Shown here piece by piece: positions 1 to 9,393 of a DNA stretch of 64,000 bases; positions within the stretch are counted from its first letter, which is position 1; every line of letters starts with the position of its first letter. Source of the stretch: Pedobacter sp. Hv1 (GTDB lineage: Bacteria; Bacteroidota; Bacteroidia; Sphingobacteriales; Sphingobacteriaceae). Under the pieces are notes generated by a model. That model ran no database searches. It had not been told where the DNA came from and saw only the letters and a list, made by a program, of their open reading frames with translations. The stretch lies in assembly GCF_001412215.1 (NCBI RefSeq), contig NZ_LLWP01000001.1:372001-436000 (forward strand). Reading direction: 5' to 3'. The translations under genes were made by a program, and so were the position numbers.

Positions 1-1
1 T

Positions 2-1219
2 GCCGCATTTATTCCTTGGGCTGCAAATTTATGCTACTTACTTGGCTACAGACCCCTCGGACATGTAGACATCACCCCTTTTGCTTTTATTGTAACCAGT
101 TTTTTAATTCTGATCGGAATTTTTCGTTTCAAGCTTTTCGACATTATTCCATTGGCCAGAGAGAAGGTATTGGAGTTGATGCGAGATGGTTTCTTTGTCC
201 TTGATCAAAAAAATAGGGTAATAGATTACAATAAATCGATCAAGAAATATATCCATTTGAAAAAAGGGAGCAAACTGATCGGTGCTTCACTTGTCGATAT
301 TTTCCCAGATCAGCCTGCATTTTTTGAAAAGATCAATGCACATATTCCCGGAAAAATGGAACTCAATATTATGGTGAATGAACAAAATCTGTTTTTAGAA
401 GCTGATATCCTTTTTTTGAACGACAACCAGATTAACAGTGATTTTAGCATTATTAAACTACAAGATCTAACTGCGTTTAAACAGGATACCATTCGTGCCA
501 GAGAACAAGCCAATGAATTGGAAAGGTTGAATCAGTTAAAAGACCGGATATTTTCTATCATTGCTCATGATTTAAGAGGACCGCTAGTTAATTTATCGGA
601 AGTTTTAAAGATGATTGCGAACGATCAGATTACCAACGATGAATTTAAAACCATCTCTCCAACTTTAAGTAAAGACATTATTTACACCACCGATCTTTTG
701 GAAAATATCTTACACTGGTCGAGAAGTCAATTGAAAGGATTTGGAATTAAAAAGGAGTTTTTCAATTTAAGAAACCTCATTATCAACGAAATTAATTACC
801 ACTTACCTGCTGCAAGTCTTAAAAAGATACAGATTATCCACGATGTTTTTCCGGGCGAAATGGTTTTTGCTGATGTGTTAATGGTGCAAATTGTGGTAAG
901 GAACATCCTTAACAATGCCATTAAGTTTTGTAATGAAAACTGTGAGATCCACATTACAGCGGCCTATCAGAAAAATAGCACCATGCTGGTCTGCATTAAA
1001 GATAATGGTGTAGGTATCCGCGAAGATGTATTGGCCAGACTTTTTAAAGACGAAAGCATATCTACCAGAGGTACTTTAAACGAAAAAGGTACAGGTTTGG
1101 GCTTAATTGTTTGTAAAGATTTTATGGCCCGTAATGATGGGGATATTTTTGTAGAAAGTAAACCCGGCGCAGGTGCCAAGTTTTGCATCTCTTTGCCAAC
1201 GGTTAATGCTTATGGTTAA
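2..1219 (+). CDS. Sensor histidine kinase with 7TM N-terminus (5' end outside window)
   Basis: The reading frame is open from the window edge, so this is the 3' part of a gene (405 residues visible). The first 45 or so residues are a hydrophobic segment ending in FRFKLFDIIPLAREKVLE, as in kinases with an N-terminal seven-helix receptor region. A PAS-like domain follows, then a HisKA domain with H-box IIAHDLRGP (His codon at 566-568), an N-box (NILNNAIKF), and G-boxes DNGVGI and GTGLGL. It should autophosphorylate at the membrane and pass phosphate to a response regulator, which is not visible here. A TTG at 152 could be mistaken for the start, but the upstream frame is clearly coding. Confidence 0.9.
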   Translation, partial: AAFIPWAANLCYLLGYRPLGHVDITPFAFIVTSFLILIGIFRFKLFDIIPLAREKVLELMRDGFFVLDQKNRVIDYNKSIKKYIHLKKGSKLIGASLVDIFPDQPAFFEKINAHIPGKMELNIMVNEQNLFLEADILFLNDNQINSDFSIIKLQDLTAFKQDTIRAREQANELERLNQLKDRIFSIIAHDLRGPLVNLSEVLKMIANDQITNDEFKTISPTLSKDIIYTTDLLENILHWSRSQLKGFGIKKEFFNLRNLIINEINYHLPAASLKKIQIIHDVFPGEMVFADVLMVQIVVRNILNNAIKFCNENCEIHITAAYQKNSTMLVCIKDNGVGIREDVLARLFKDESISTRGTLNEKGTGLGLIVCKDFMARNDGDIFVESKPGAGAKFCISLPTVNAYG

Positions 1220-1255
1220 ACTCCATCGTTTTCAATCGGTAATTCCATATTAAAA

Positions 1256-1292
1256 TAAAAGCAGGGCTAACTCATTGCTAACCCTGCTTTCT
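1256..1292. terminator. Bidirectional terminator between convergent genes
   Basis: AAAGCAGGG at 1258-1266 pairs with CCCTGCTTT at 1282-1290, with A-rich and T-rich flanks. It lies between the stop of the histidine kinase and the stop of the convergent small gene, so it can serve both. Confidence 0.75.
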
Positions 1293-1293
1293 A

Positions 1294-1593
1294 TTAATGA
1301 CCTGTAGCTTCATTAATACTTTGTTGTTCTTTTAAGGCATCGACATTGTTTTTATTGCCAAAGTTTTGTGTTTTGTCTGCAAAGTAAGCTAAGATATCTA
1401 CAATAGAATCTAAATTATCCGCTACACGTTGGTGCATGTCTGGTAGATCTTTGTCTAACTTTTTATCCCCTAGCTCTATATTATCCACTTCAATTTTTCC
1501 AATCTTTTGGATAATTGCCTGTTGCGAGTGTTGTAGATCTTCTAACTCTCTCACAATTTTTTCCATTAATTCAAACTTCTTTAAAGTATCCAT
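1294..1593 (-). CDS. Small hypothetical protein, helical, 99 aa
   Basis: I do not recognise a family. The start MDTLKKFELMEK at 1593 is preferred over the longer upstream frame, whose extra residues look non-coding. The protein is soluble, charged and probably helical or coiled coil, with regularly spaced Leu and Ile and an Asn/Gln-rich tail. It has no signal peptide. It is convergent with the histidine kinase gene and divergent from the TPR gene, so it is probably monocistronic. Confidence 0.6.
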   Translation of the reverse strand: MDTLKKFELMEKIVRELEDLQHSQQAIIQKIGKIEVDNIELGDKKLDKDLPDMHQRVADNLDSIVDILAYFADKTQNFGNKNNVDALKEQQSINEATGH

Positions 1594-1740
1594 ATTCACT
1601 ATTTTAATTAATGTATAACTGTCTTGTTTGTTTAATAGAACCAATTTGAGCGGAAAAAGTTTTGAAAATTGCCATTTTAATGGTGTCAGCATTTGGAATT
1701 TAATAAATTAACTAATAATTTAGTTTTTTTAATGGCCTTT

Positions 1741-2883
1741 ATGAAAAATATTTTCCTATTCTTGATTTGCATTCTCTTTCAGCAAACTGTTAGCGCACAA
1801 ACCCGTACCATAGATGCAGAAAAATTGTTAGAATTCTATCAAACACAACGTTATGCCGAAGCAGCACAATATCTACAAAGCATTTACCCAGATGGTACCC
1901 AAGATGTAAAAGTATTGAACCAAATTGCTTATTGTAACCTCATGGCTGGCAAGTTACCTGAGGCTGAAAAAAACTACCTTAAAATATATGCACAGCAGCC
2001 AACATTTTTACCTGTATTATTCAGCCTATCCAGTATCAGTGTACGCAAAGGGCAAAATGCCAAAGCAAAAAGCTTTCTAAAAAATATTATCCAATTAGAC
2101 TCGAACAACTTTAAGGCTTATAAACAATTGGCCGACCTAACCGTGGATAGCCTGCAACTCAAAGTATCTTATCTCAATAAGGCCAACCGTTTAAACGCAG
2201 CTGATCCTATTGTGGCTTACGACCTTGCCCAAGCCTACAAACTATTGGGTCTCTTTCAACCTGCTTACGACATTCTAAAAACTGCTATTGTAGCCGATAC
2301 AAGTAATCTTTTTTTATTAGAAGCACAACTACCTATTGCCAACGAACTAAAAAAATACGATGAGGTGATTGCAGTAGGTGAAAAACTCCTACAAAATGAA
2401 GTGGATGCCAATGTGGTAAAAGATGTGGGTAAGGCTTATTTCTTTTTAAAGAACTATCAAAAATGCCTCCTCTTATATCAGATATTAGAAAAAATGGACA
2501 AACAGACCGAAGCTACTTTATATTATATGACACTCTGTTATAGAGAGCAAAAAAAATATGAGCTGGCGGCCACTTATGCTAAAAAAACCATTGAGGAAGG
2601 AATCTCAGTAAATACCGTGAATTATTATGCCACCCTTGGTGCAATTTATGAAGCGAATGATCAACCTACCAATGCCATTGCGGCCTATAAAAAGGGCCTT
2701 TCCTTTAATAAACCCAGTGCAAGTTTATACTATCGTTTAGCGCTGGTCTACGACCTCAAATTGAAACAAGCAAAAAATGCACTGACCTATTACAACCTGT
2801 ACCTAAAGAGCAAACCAGATGCTGATAAAGAAAAAGAACAGATTGAGTATACCAAAAGCAGGATATTAGAATTGAAGAAGTAA
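1741..2883 (+). CDS. Exported TPR-repeat protein
   Basis: 380 residues from the ATG at 1741, chosen because it gives a clean signal peptide (MKNIFLFLICILFQQTVSAQ) just before the mature chain; longer upstream starts would bury it. The rest is a run of about eight or nine tetratricopeptide repeats (for example NQIAYCNLMAGKLPEAEKNY and ATLGAIYEANDQPTNAIAAY), a scaffold for protein contacts in the periplasm. There is no enzymatic domain. No partner is encoded next to it. Confidence 0.85.
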   Translation: MKNIFLFLICILFQQTVSAQTRTIDAEKLLEFYQTQRYAEAAQYLQSIYPDGTQDVKVLNQIAYCNLMAGKLPEAEKNYLKIYAQQPTFLPVLFSLSSISVRKGQNAKAKSFLKNIIQLDSNNFKAYKQLADLTVDSLQLKVSYLNKANRLNAADPIVAYDLAQAYKLLGLFQPAYDILKTAIVADTSNLFLLEAQLPIANELKKYDEVIAVGEKLLQNEVDANVVKDVGKAYFFLKNYQKCLLLYQILEKMDKQTEATLYYMTLCYREQKKYELAATYAKKTIEEGISVNTVNYYATLGAIYEANDQPTNAIAAYKKGLSFNKPSASLYYRLALVYDLKLKQAKNALTYYNLYLKSKPDADKEKEQIEYTKSRILELKK

Positions 2884-3141
2884 GTAGGAAATGGTAAATA
2901 GGGAATGGGGAATAGGTTAAGTTGTTGGTTCGGTAGTAGAAATTTTGAAGTCCGAAAGTCGGGAAGTTCATTTGCTCAATAGTTCATTAGTTTAAGTGGG
3001 GAATAGTGAATTGTAAATAGGGAATAGATATAAAATGCATCAATTCTGTGAGGATGCCTACCATACCATCATACTTTGTGAATATTGGCGACTTTGAACT
3101 TTCTACTTTTAACCTTTAACTTATAACGTACAACTTAACAA
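2884..3141. repeat. Intergenic spacer of degenerate short-word repeats
   Basis: There is no gene. The spacer is made of slightly varied copies of short words such as GGGAATAG, AAATAGGGAATAG and AACTTATAACGTACAACTT. The same words recur in several other spacers of this window (27.2-27.5, 29.2-29.4, 41.8, 45.8 and 62.1 kb). Confidence 0.6.
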
Positions 3142-3600
3142 CTATAAATCTTCGAAAAGGGGTTTTACCTCTACCCAAAATTGATCTAATGCAATGAGTC
3201 TTGGTTTTAGAAATGAGATCAGATCGGGCCAGTTTTGTTGGTTATAGATACTTACACCATGTAGCGTTTTAGAAATTCTACTCATTGGTGCACCAAATTC
3301 GTTGGTTGTATTTTCTTCCCACTCCCACTCCTCATTTACGGCTGCAGTAAACAACAGCTTTAAGGCCTTAAACTGTGCTATAAATTCGTTTCTAATCTCT
3401 TCATCACTATGGGTAAGCTCAATGGCAATTACAGCTTGGTGTTGCTCTGCATTCATTCTAAAGAACACATTTTTCACCCCTGTTTTATAATTGATCCAAT
3501 TAATAGCTAAACCTTCTGCCGATGGAATGAGCTTAAGGTATTTACCAAAGGTAATCCAGAACTGCTGACGGATTTTAGAAGCTTCTTCTTTACTGTACAT
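3142..3600 (-). CDS. DUF4268-type hypothetical protein
   Basis: 152 residues beginning MYSKEEASKIRQQFWITFGKY. The pattern of Trp and acidic residues (NEEWEWEENT) and the ending LDQFWVEVKPLFEDL fit the small DUF4268 family, whose function is not established. It is cytoplasmic, with no signal peptide or membrane segment. It lies 15 bp after ribE on the same strand and is probably the last gene of the ltaE-accC-ribE operon. Confidence 0.7.
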   Translation of the reverse strand: MYSKEEASKIRQQFWITFGKYLKLIPSAEGLAINWINYKTGVKNVFFRMNAEQHQAVIAIELTHSDEEIRNEFIAQFKALKLLFTAAVNEEWEWEENTTNEFGAPMSRISKTLHGVSIYNQQNWPDLISFLKPRLIALDQFWVEVKPLFEDL

Positions 3601-3615
3601 TAAGCTGGAAATTCG

Positions 3616-4206
3616 CTATGATTGATTGCCCATTAACCTGGCCACATATTTACCAATAATATCAAACTCTAGGTTAACTGTATCGCCAACTTTTACCTCG
3701 TGCAAATTGGTATGCTCAAAAGTATAAGGAATAATAAATACCGAAAACTCATCTAGAGCAGAATTAACTACGGTTAAACTGATCCCATTTACACAGATAG
3801 AACCTTTCTCTACAGTAACATTACCTAAGGCTGAATCATATTGGAATCGGTATTCCCAGCTACCATCCAATTCATTTACCATAACACAGGTAGCAGTTTG
3901 GTCTACATGACCCTGTACAATATGTCCATCTAAACGGGCATTCATCTGCATGCAACGTTCTAAATTAACCTTGCTGCCAATTTTTAAATTGCCCAAACTA
4001 CTTTTATTCAGGGTTTCTTCAATAGCGGTAACCGTATGCGAATGGTCTGCTAGAGCTACTACAGTTAAACAAACCCCGTTATGGGCCACACTTTGGTCTA
4101 TCTTCAGTTCTGCACAGATCTCAGAATGAATGGTAAAATGCATATTGCTGCCTTCTTTAACAATATTTTCTACCTCGCCCAGTGTTTCTATTATTCCTGT
4201 AAACAT
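3616..4206 (-). CDS. ribE: Riboflavin synthase (alpha chain)
   Basis: 196 residues, the usual length. It joins two 6,7-dimethyl-8-ribityllumazine molecules to give riboflavin. The N-terminus MFTGIIETLGEV and two tandem lumazine-binding barrels (about residues 1-95 and 96-190, the second entered by MNARLDGHIVQGHVDQ) are diagnostic. Its start codon abuts the accC stop codon with no spacer, so it should be translated from the accC transcript. No other riboflavin gene is next to it. Confidence 0.95.
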   Translation of the reverse strand: MFTGIIETLGEVENIVKEGSNMHFTIHSEICAELKIDQSVAHNGVCLTVVALADHSHTVTAIEETLNKSSLGNLKIGSKVNLERCMQMNARLDGHIVQGHVDQTATCVMVNELDGSWEYRFQYDSALGNVTVEKGSICVNGISLTVVNSALDEFSVFIIPYTFEHTNLHEVKVGDTVNLEFDIIGKYVARLMGNQS

Positions 4207-5706
4207 TTAAATATAGTCCTTTCTATTTCTCTTCCAGTTGCTTTCTGTTTGTGTACTTTGAGCAACACCATCAATTTTTACTTTTTCTTTTTGCAACAAC
4301 AGTACAGCGGTTAATGCCGCCAACATGGCTTCTTCTTCCTTGTCATTTTTTAAGCTATCTGCATTAAAGTATTTGCCTACAAAATGGGTATCGAATTTAC
4401 CTGAAGTAAAAGCTGGATGCTGCATTACAAATTTACCAAAGCTCAATGTGGTTTGTATGCCCGTAATGTCATATTCTTCAATAGCTCGGATCATTCGCTC
4501 TATCGCTTCTGCCCTATCCTTGCCATAAGTAATCAATTTGGCAATCATCGGATCGTAATAGATCGGAATTTCCATTCCTTCTTCAAAACCATCATCAACT
4601 CTTACCCCATTGCCCTTAGGCGTAGTGTAGGTTTGTAAAGTACCAATATCTGGTAGAAAATTATTTAATGGGTCTTCTGCATATACCCTTAACTCCATGG
4701 CGTGGCCATTAATTTTCAGGTCTTCTTGTTTAAAACTCAAAGCTTCACCTCTGGCTATTTTGATTTGTTCTTTCACCAAGTCTAATCCAGTAATCATTTC
4801 TGTAACCGGATGTTCAACTTGTAAACGGGTATTCATTTCTAGGAAAAAGAAATCGAGGTTTTCATCTAAGATAAATTCTACTGTACCTGCACCAACATAA
4901 GCTACAGATTTGGCCACATCTACCGCACATTTACCCATTCGTTCTCTAATTTCTGGGGTTAATACAGACGATGGTGCTTCTTCAATTACTTTTTGGTGCC
5001 TGCGTTGTACCGAACATTCACGTTCAAATAAATGAACAATATTGCCATGTGTATCGCCTAAAACCTGTATTTCAATGTGTCGTGGAGATGTTACGTATCT
5101 TTCAATAAATACCGATCCATCTCCAAAAGCAGAAGTAGCCTCACTTACGGCCAAATGCATCTGTTCTTCAAAATCGGCCACTTTCTCTACAATACGCATT
5201 CCTTTACCACCACCACCAGCTGCTGCTTTGATCAAAATTGGAAAACCAACTTCAACCGCTCTTTCTTTGGCTTCATTGATATCTGTAATGGCTTCTTCTG
5301 TACCCGGAACCATAGGGATATGGTATTTAAGGGCTGCAGCTTTTGCTGACAGTTTATTGCCCATAATTTCCATGGCCTCTGGCGTTGGACCAATTAAAAT
5401 CAGACCTGCAGCTTTTACTTCTCTTGCAAATGCCGCATTTTCTGATAAAAATCCATACCCAGGATGGATTGCTTGGGCACCTGTTTGTTTACAGGCTTCA
5501 ATGATCTTTGATCCGATTAAATATGACTGGTTGGAAGGTGCTGGTCCGATACAAATGGCTTCATCTGCATAACGCACATGTAAGGCCGTACGATCTGCTT
5601 CTGAAAAAACAGCAACGGTTTGAATTCCCATTTCTTTGGCAGAACGCATAATACGTAACGCAATTTCGCCACGATTAGCAATTAAAATCTTAGTGATAGT
5701 AGGCAT
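4207..5706 (-). CDS. accC: Biotin carboxylase subunit (acetyl-CoA or propionyl-CoA carboxylase)
   Basis: 499 residues. It uses ATP and bicarbonate to carboxylate biotin on a carrier protein. It shows the N-terminal biotin-carboxylase fold (KILIANRGEIALRIMRSAKE), an ATP-grasp glycine loop (KAAAGGGGKGMRIV) and FLEMNTRLQVEHPVTE with the catalytic glutamates. It is about 50 residues longer than classic AccC because of a C-terminal tail. That, and the lack of a neighbouring carrier gene, leaves open that it serves a propionyl/acyl-CoA carboxylase instead. It is followed directly by ribE and preceded 6 bp away by ltaE. Confidence 0.9.
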   Translation of the reverse strand: MPTITKILIANRGEIALRIMRSAKEMGIQTVAVFSEADRTALHVRYADEAICIGPAPSNQSYLIGSKIIEACKQTGAQAIHPGYGFLSENAAFAREVKAAGLILIGPTPEAMEIMGNKLSAKAAALKYHIPMVPGTEEAITDINEAKERAVEVGFPILIKAAAGGGGKGMRIVEKVADFEEQMHLAVSEATSAFGDGSVFIERYVTSPRHIEIQVLGDTHGNIVHLFERECSVQRRHQKVIEEAPSSVLTPEIRERMGKCAVDVAKSVAYVGAGTVEFILDENLDFFFLEMNTRLQVEHPVTEMITGLDLVKEQIKIARGEALSFKQEDLKINGHAMELRVYAEDPLNNFLPDIGTLQTYTTPKGNGVRVDDGFEEGMEIPIYYDPMIAKLITYGKDRAEAIERMIRAIEEYDITGIQTTLSFGKFVMQHPAFTSGKFDTHFVGKYFNADSLKNDKEEEAMLAALTAVLLLQKEKVKIDGVAQSTQTESNWKRNRKDYI

Positions 5707-5712
5707 ATGTAT

Positions 5713-6738
5713 TTATAAATTCAATTGAGAGATGGTTGTGATGGCCCGATCAATCAGGGACGAAGATAAGTCTAAATGCGTTACAAACCTTATGGTTTTG
5801 TCAGAAGTACTGTTACACAGGATACCTTTTGCGCCCAATGCCTTTACAACTTGATCTGATTTCAGTCCATTTCTCACATCAAAAAGTACAATATTGGTTT
5901 CAACGGGGGTTACCGCACTTACATAATTGGTTTGAGTTAAAGCAGTTGCCAATGCTTTGGCATGCTGGTGGTCTGTTGCCAAACGGGTAACATGGTGGTC
6001 TAGTGCATAAATACCTGCAGCAGCTAAAAACCCTGCTTGGCGCATTCCGCCTCCCAATACTTTTCTAATTCTTCTGGCCTTATTGATGGTTTCTTTCGAG
6101 CTCAACAGTACAGATCCAACTGGTGCACCTAAACCTTTAGATAAGCAAACAGAAATACCATCGAAATATTTGCCATAGTTGGCGGCTTTATCGCCTGTGG
6201 CCACCAAAGCATTAAATATTCTAGCACCATCTAAGTGAAGCTTAATTCCTTTAATGGCACATAAATGATGAATAGGTTCTATTTGGGAAAGCTGATAACA
6301 TTTACCTCCACCTTTATTCACCGTATTTTCTAGCACAACCAGACTAGAATTTGGATAATGGACATTGTCTGCATTAATTTCGGGCTCGATCAACTCTGGA
6401 GTTAAAATTCCCCTTTCGCCATTTAATAAGCGGACAGATGCCAAAGAGTTATAGGCAATGCCACCACCCTCATAACGATAAACATGGGCTGTTTGATCGC
6501 AGATGACCTCATCCATAGGTTGGGTAAAACATTTAATGGCAATCTGGTTGCTCATGGTACCCGATGGACAAAACAGCGCAGCTTCCATATTAAATAAACC
6601 TGCCAATTTTTCTTCCAACGCATTCACGGTTTCATCTTCCCCAAAAACATCATCGCCAACTTTTGCGTTCATCATCGCATCGAGCATACCCGGTGTTGGT
6701 TTGGTAACGGTATCACTTCTAAAGTCTATTTTATCCAT
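5713..6738 (-). CDS. ltaE: Low-specificity L-threonine aldolase
   Basis: 341 residues, the normal length. A PLP enzyme that splits threonine or allo-threonine into glycine and acetaldehyde. Landmarks are the N-terminus [18 protein letters not shown], the cofactor-stacking His near residue 85 ([10 protein letters not shown]), the [11 protein letters not shown] motif and the Schiff-base lysine K201 in [13 protein letters not shown]. It is the first gene of the operon that continues into accC and ribE. Confidence 0.93.
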   Translation of the reverse strand: MDKIDFRSDTVTKPTPGMLDAMMNAKVGDDVFGEDETVNALEEKLAGLFNMEAALFCPSGTMSNQIAIKCFTQPMDEVICDQTAHVYRYEGGGIAYNSLASVRLLNGERGILTPELIEPEINADNVHYPNSSLVVLENTVNKGGGKCYQLSQIEPIHHLCAIKGIKLHLDGARIFNALVATGDKAANYGKYFDGISVCLSKGLGAPVGSVLLSSKETINKARRIRKVLGGGMRQAGFLAAAGIYALDHHVTRLATDHQHAKALATALTQTNYVSAVTPVETNIVLFDVRNGLKSDQVVKALGAKGILCNSTSDKTIRFVTHLDLSSSLIDRAITTISQLNL

Positions 6739-6831
6739 AGTTTTTTATGTTCTAAACATTAAGGCAAATTAAAAAACTCATTTGCAAAAGGCCCTATTGA
6801 TTTTGTAATATTATCAGTAAACATTCATTAT

Positions 6832-6905
6832 TGTCACGTTGAGTCCTTCGAAATACACCAAAAACTTTTTGATGTATTTACTGTCTTCGACAAGCTCAGA
6901 CTGAC
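6832..6905. repeat. REP-like composite hairpin
   Basis: The outer arms TGTCAcgtTGAG and CTCAgacTGACA enclose an inner palindrome (AAATACA..CAAAAA / TTTTG..TGTATTT) with TCGA motifs between. It is one of several dispersed copies of the TGTCA..CTGAG..TCGAAG family in this window (see 18553-18612 and 23041-23580). It lies between two same-strand genes. Confidence 0.7.
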
Positions 6906-6929
6906 ATGTATTTTGAGTTTATTCTGATC

Positions 6930-8069
6930 TCATTTACTAATAAACTCATAAAACGCAGGAAATTCCCTACGCCAGAAAGCTTCATTATGTTTACCATCGG
7001 ATTTTTCTACTACTTTGATATTTTTATTTTGTCCGGTAGGATCCAAAATTCGATAGGCACTTTGCATATCGTTGATCATCATTTTACCTTCCAAGTTTCC
7101 AGCCACAAAATAGATTTTATGTTTACTTAGCACTTCAACTTTACTCTTCAGCTCAGTTTCTATGGCTTTTCCTACCCAAAAGGCGGGAGAAAATATCCCA
7201 GCACTCCCAAATACCTTAGGATAAGTTGCAATGGCATACATAGAAATTAAACCACCCATAGAGCTTCCGGCAATGGCAGTGTTTTTAAAATCGGTTTTGG
7301 TTCTGTAATGCTGGTCAATATAAGGTTTAAGGTTATTCACCAAAAAGTCGACATAGGCCTTGCCTTTCCCCTTGCCATATTGGCTATCGTAAGGGTTATA
7401 TTCTTTTAACCTTTCGCTCCCTCCATGATCAATGCCCACCACAATATATTCCTTTCCCCCTTTGGCAATCACACTATCCAAAAGTTCGTCAACACCCCAT
7501 TCTCCGTAACCACCAGTAAATTCATCAAACAGGTTTTGTCCATCGTGCATATATAAGATAGGATATTTTTTGTTAGCAGAAGAATAAGAAGGCGGTAAAT
7601 AGATCCAAACTTTTCTTTTTGCATTCAATTGCGGAATCAGAAAAGCACTATCCACCACATGTACATTTACTGAAGCTGTGTGTTTGGGCAGCTCTTTTTC
7701 AAATTCATCGGCCCAATTGGCCACATTAATTTGAATGAGAGTATCTTTCTTTAGCTGAAATGATCTATTGCCAATGGTTTTTCCATTTGCACTTGCCTCA
7801 ACCTTGTCCCAAGTACCACGGGTAATCTTAAATTCGTAAGCATCAGCTTTCAATTTTAAATCTATGTAATAACCGCCATCACCTGCTTTTTTAAACCTAA
7901 AGATGGTATCATTTGGCGACCAATTGTTAAAACTACCAGCCATAAAATACTGTGGCGTTCCATCTTTACTTTTAGGAATATGTTGAAGCTCAAATCGAAC
8001 CTTAACTTGGGCATGTAGGCCAATATATACTAGCATTAACCCAAAAAACAGACAAATTCGTTTCATCAT
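6930..8069 (-). CDS. Exported esterase with N-terminal carbohydrate-binding (CBM48/E-set) domain
   Basis: 379 residues. A signal peptide (about 1-21, ending GLHAQ) is followed by an E-set or starch-binding-like domain (about 25-125, YFMAGSFNNWSPND). The rest is an alpha/beta-hydrolase of the esterase D / Fes type. The nucleophile elbow is GSSMGG with Ser270, and a histidine at about 361 (GKHNEAFW) fits the triad; an acidic partner lies between. It probably hydrolyses an ester on a glycan or siderophore in the periplasm. It is divergent from the LacI-type regulator of the neighbouring starch locus, which suggests a link to polysaccharide use. The true substrate is unknown. Confidence 0.85.
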   Translation of the reverse strand: MMKRICLFFGLMLVYIGLHAQVKVRFELQHIPKSKDGTPQYFMAGSFNNWSPNDTIFRFKKAGDGGYYIDLKLKADAYEFKITRGTWDKVEASANGKTIGNRSFQLKKDTLIQINVANWADEFEKELPKHTASVNVHVVDSAFLIPQLNAKRKVWIYLPPSYSSANKKYPILYMHDGQNLFDEFTGGYGEWGVDELLDSVIAKGGKEYIVVGIDHGGSERLKEYNPYDSQYGKGKGKAYVDFLVNNLKPYIDQHYRTKTDFKNTAIAGSSMGGLISMYAIATYPKVFGSAGIFSPAFWVGKAIETELKSKVEVLSKHKIYFVAGNLEGKMMINDMQSAYRILDPTGQNKNIKVVEKSDGKHNEAFWRREFPAFYEFISK

Positions 8070-8196
8070 TTCACGATCATTAGTCGATTTAACTTAATTT
8101 TTTAAATCATTTAACAAATAAATAGAAATAATTACTTTTTTTATCATTTATATTTACACACAAATAAATTAAACCCATATAATTGCTGCCGGTAGA

Positions 8197-9210
8197 ATGG
8201 ACAATGTCAATATCAAAAAATTAGCACAAGCCCTTCATCTTTCTACTTCTACTGTTTCTAGAGCATTTAGAGACAATAGCGATATTAGCGCCACTACAAA
8301 AGAACGTATCCTGGCTATGGCTAAGCAATTGAACTACCAACCCAACCATTACGCCAGTAATTTAAGAGAACAGAAAAGTAAAACCATAGCAGTTATTGTA
8401 CCCGAGTTGGCCAATAACTATTTCTCTTTGGCCATTCAAGGTATTGAAAGGGTAGCCAGTGCCAAAGGTTACCACATTCTAATTTATGCCACCAACGATC
8501 AGTTTGAGAAAGAAGTCTCTTTTATCAAACACTTGCACAATGGCAGGGCCGATGGCATTATCATGTCGGTTTCTGGTGAGGCCAATGACCACAACTATTT
8601 GAACGAACTTTCGAAAAAACGCTTGCCTTTAGTATTTTTCGATCGTGTTTATGAAGATATCATTACGCCAAGAGTAATTACCAACGATTACGAAAGTAGT
8701 TTTTCTGCAACCAAACACCTGATCCAGCAGGGATGTAAGCGTATTGCCTATTTAGCGGTAAATAAAACCCTTTCTATTGGCAAAACAAGGATGCAAGGTT
8801 ACATTGATGCTTTAAAGAAATTTAAAATTCCATTTCAAGAAGAATTGATCATCGATTGTACCAATAACTACAAAGAGAACATCGATCTTTTAAAAGAAGC
8901 CTTTACTACATTAAAGCCCGATGGTGTTTTTACTTCTGTAGAGCGTTTGGCCTTTGCTACCTACTATGCTTGTTACGACATAAACCTCTCTATACCAAAG
9001 GATTTAAAAGTAATTGGTTTCTCAAGTTTGGAGATTGCGCCTTTGCTCAATCCGGCTTTAAGTACGGTAACACAGCCCGCCTCAGATTTAGGTAAAACCG
9101 CAGCAGAACTGCTCTTTAAAATGCTCGAAAATCCGAACGATATCAACCCCGCAAGTGAGGTGGTTTTAAACTCTAAATTGTTCCAAAGAGAGTCTACTTC
9201 AAAGGGCTAA
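8197..9210 (+). CDS. LacI-family transcriptional regulator
   Basis: 337 residues, typical of the family. The N-terminal helix-turn-helix and hinge (NIKKLAQALHLSTSTVSRAF, then NYQPNHYASNLREQKS) precede a periplasmic-binding-protein-like sensor domain (KTIAVIVPELANNYFSLAIQ onward). It should bind a CG-centred palindrome in response to a sugar or sugar phosphate. The perfect palindrome at 9343-9364, between this gene and susC, is the obvious operator. By position it is the local regulator of starch/maltodextrin uptake, and possibly of the divergent esterase. Confidence 0.92.
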   Translation: MDNVNIKKLAQALHLSTSTVSRAFRDNSDISATTKERILAMAKQLNYQPNHYASNLREQKSKTIAVIVPELANNYFSLAIQGIERVASAKGYHILIYATNDQFEKEVSFIKHLHNGRADGIIMSVSGEANDHNYLNELSKKRLPLVFFDRVYEDIITPRVITNDYESSFSATKHLIQQGCKRIAYLAVNKTLSIGKTRMQGYIDALKKFKIPFQEELIIDCTNNYKENIDLLKEAFTTLKPDGVFTSVERLAFATYYACYDINLSIPKDLKVIGFSSLEIAPLLNPALSTVTQPASDLGKTAAELLFKMLENPNDINPASEVVLNSKLFQRESTSKG

Positions 9211-9342
9211 ATTTGGCGCTGCTCTACCCCTGTTTTTTGAAGTTAAATTCAGGTCAATTTTTTTCAAAAAAAAACGAGATTTTCCGAAAACACGCAGAAT
9301 TTTGTACTTGATGTTGCAACATCTTTTCATTTTGGTTTGAAT

Positions 9343-9376
9343 TTTTCGGGAACGTTCCCGAAAACGTTCCCGAAAA
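9343..9376. promoter_or_regulatory. LacI-type operator with an extra half-site
   Basis: 9343-9364 is a perfect 22 bp palindrome with core CGGGAACGTTCCCG flanked by TTTT and AAAA. The right half (AACGTTCCCGAAAA) is repeated at 9363-9376, 12 bp further on. A central CG and this symmetry are typical of LacI-family operators. The regulator gene lies immediately upstream. Confidence 0.75.
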
Positions 9377-9393
9377 TCGACTAAAAAACATCT

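Noticed and set aside
16..204. Short forward frame near the left edge
   Set aside because: It overlaps the 7TM histidine kinase frame, which has clear family features right from the window edge.
5042..5572. 176-residue forward frame inside accC
   Set aside because: Antisense shadow of the biotin carboxylase ATP-grasp region.
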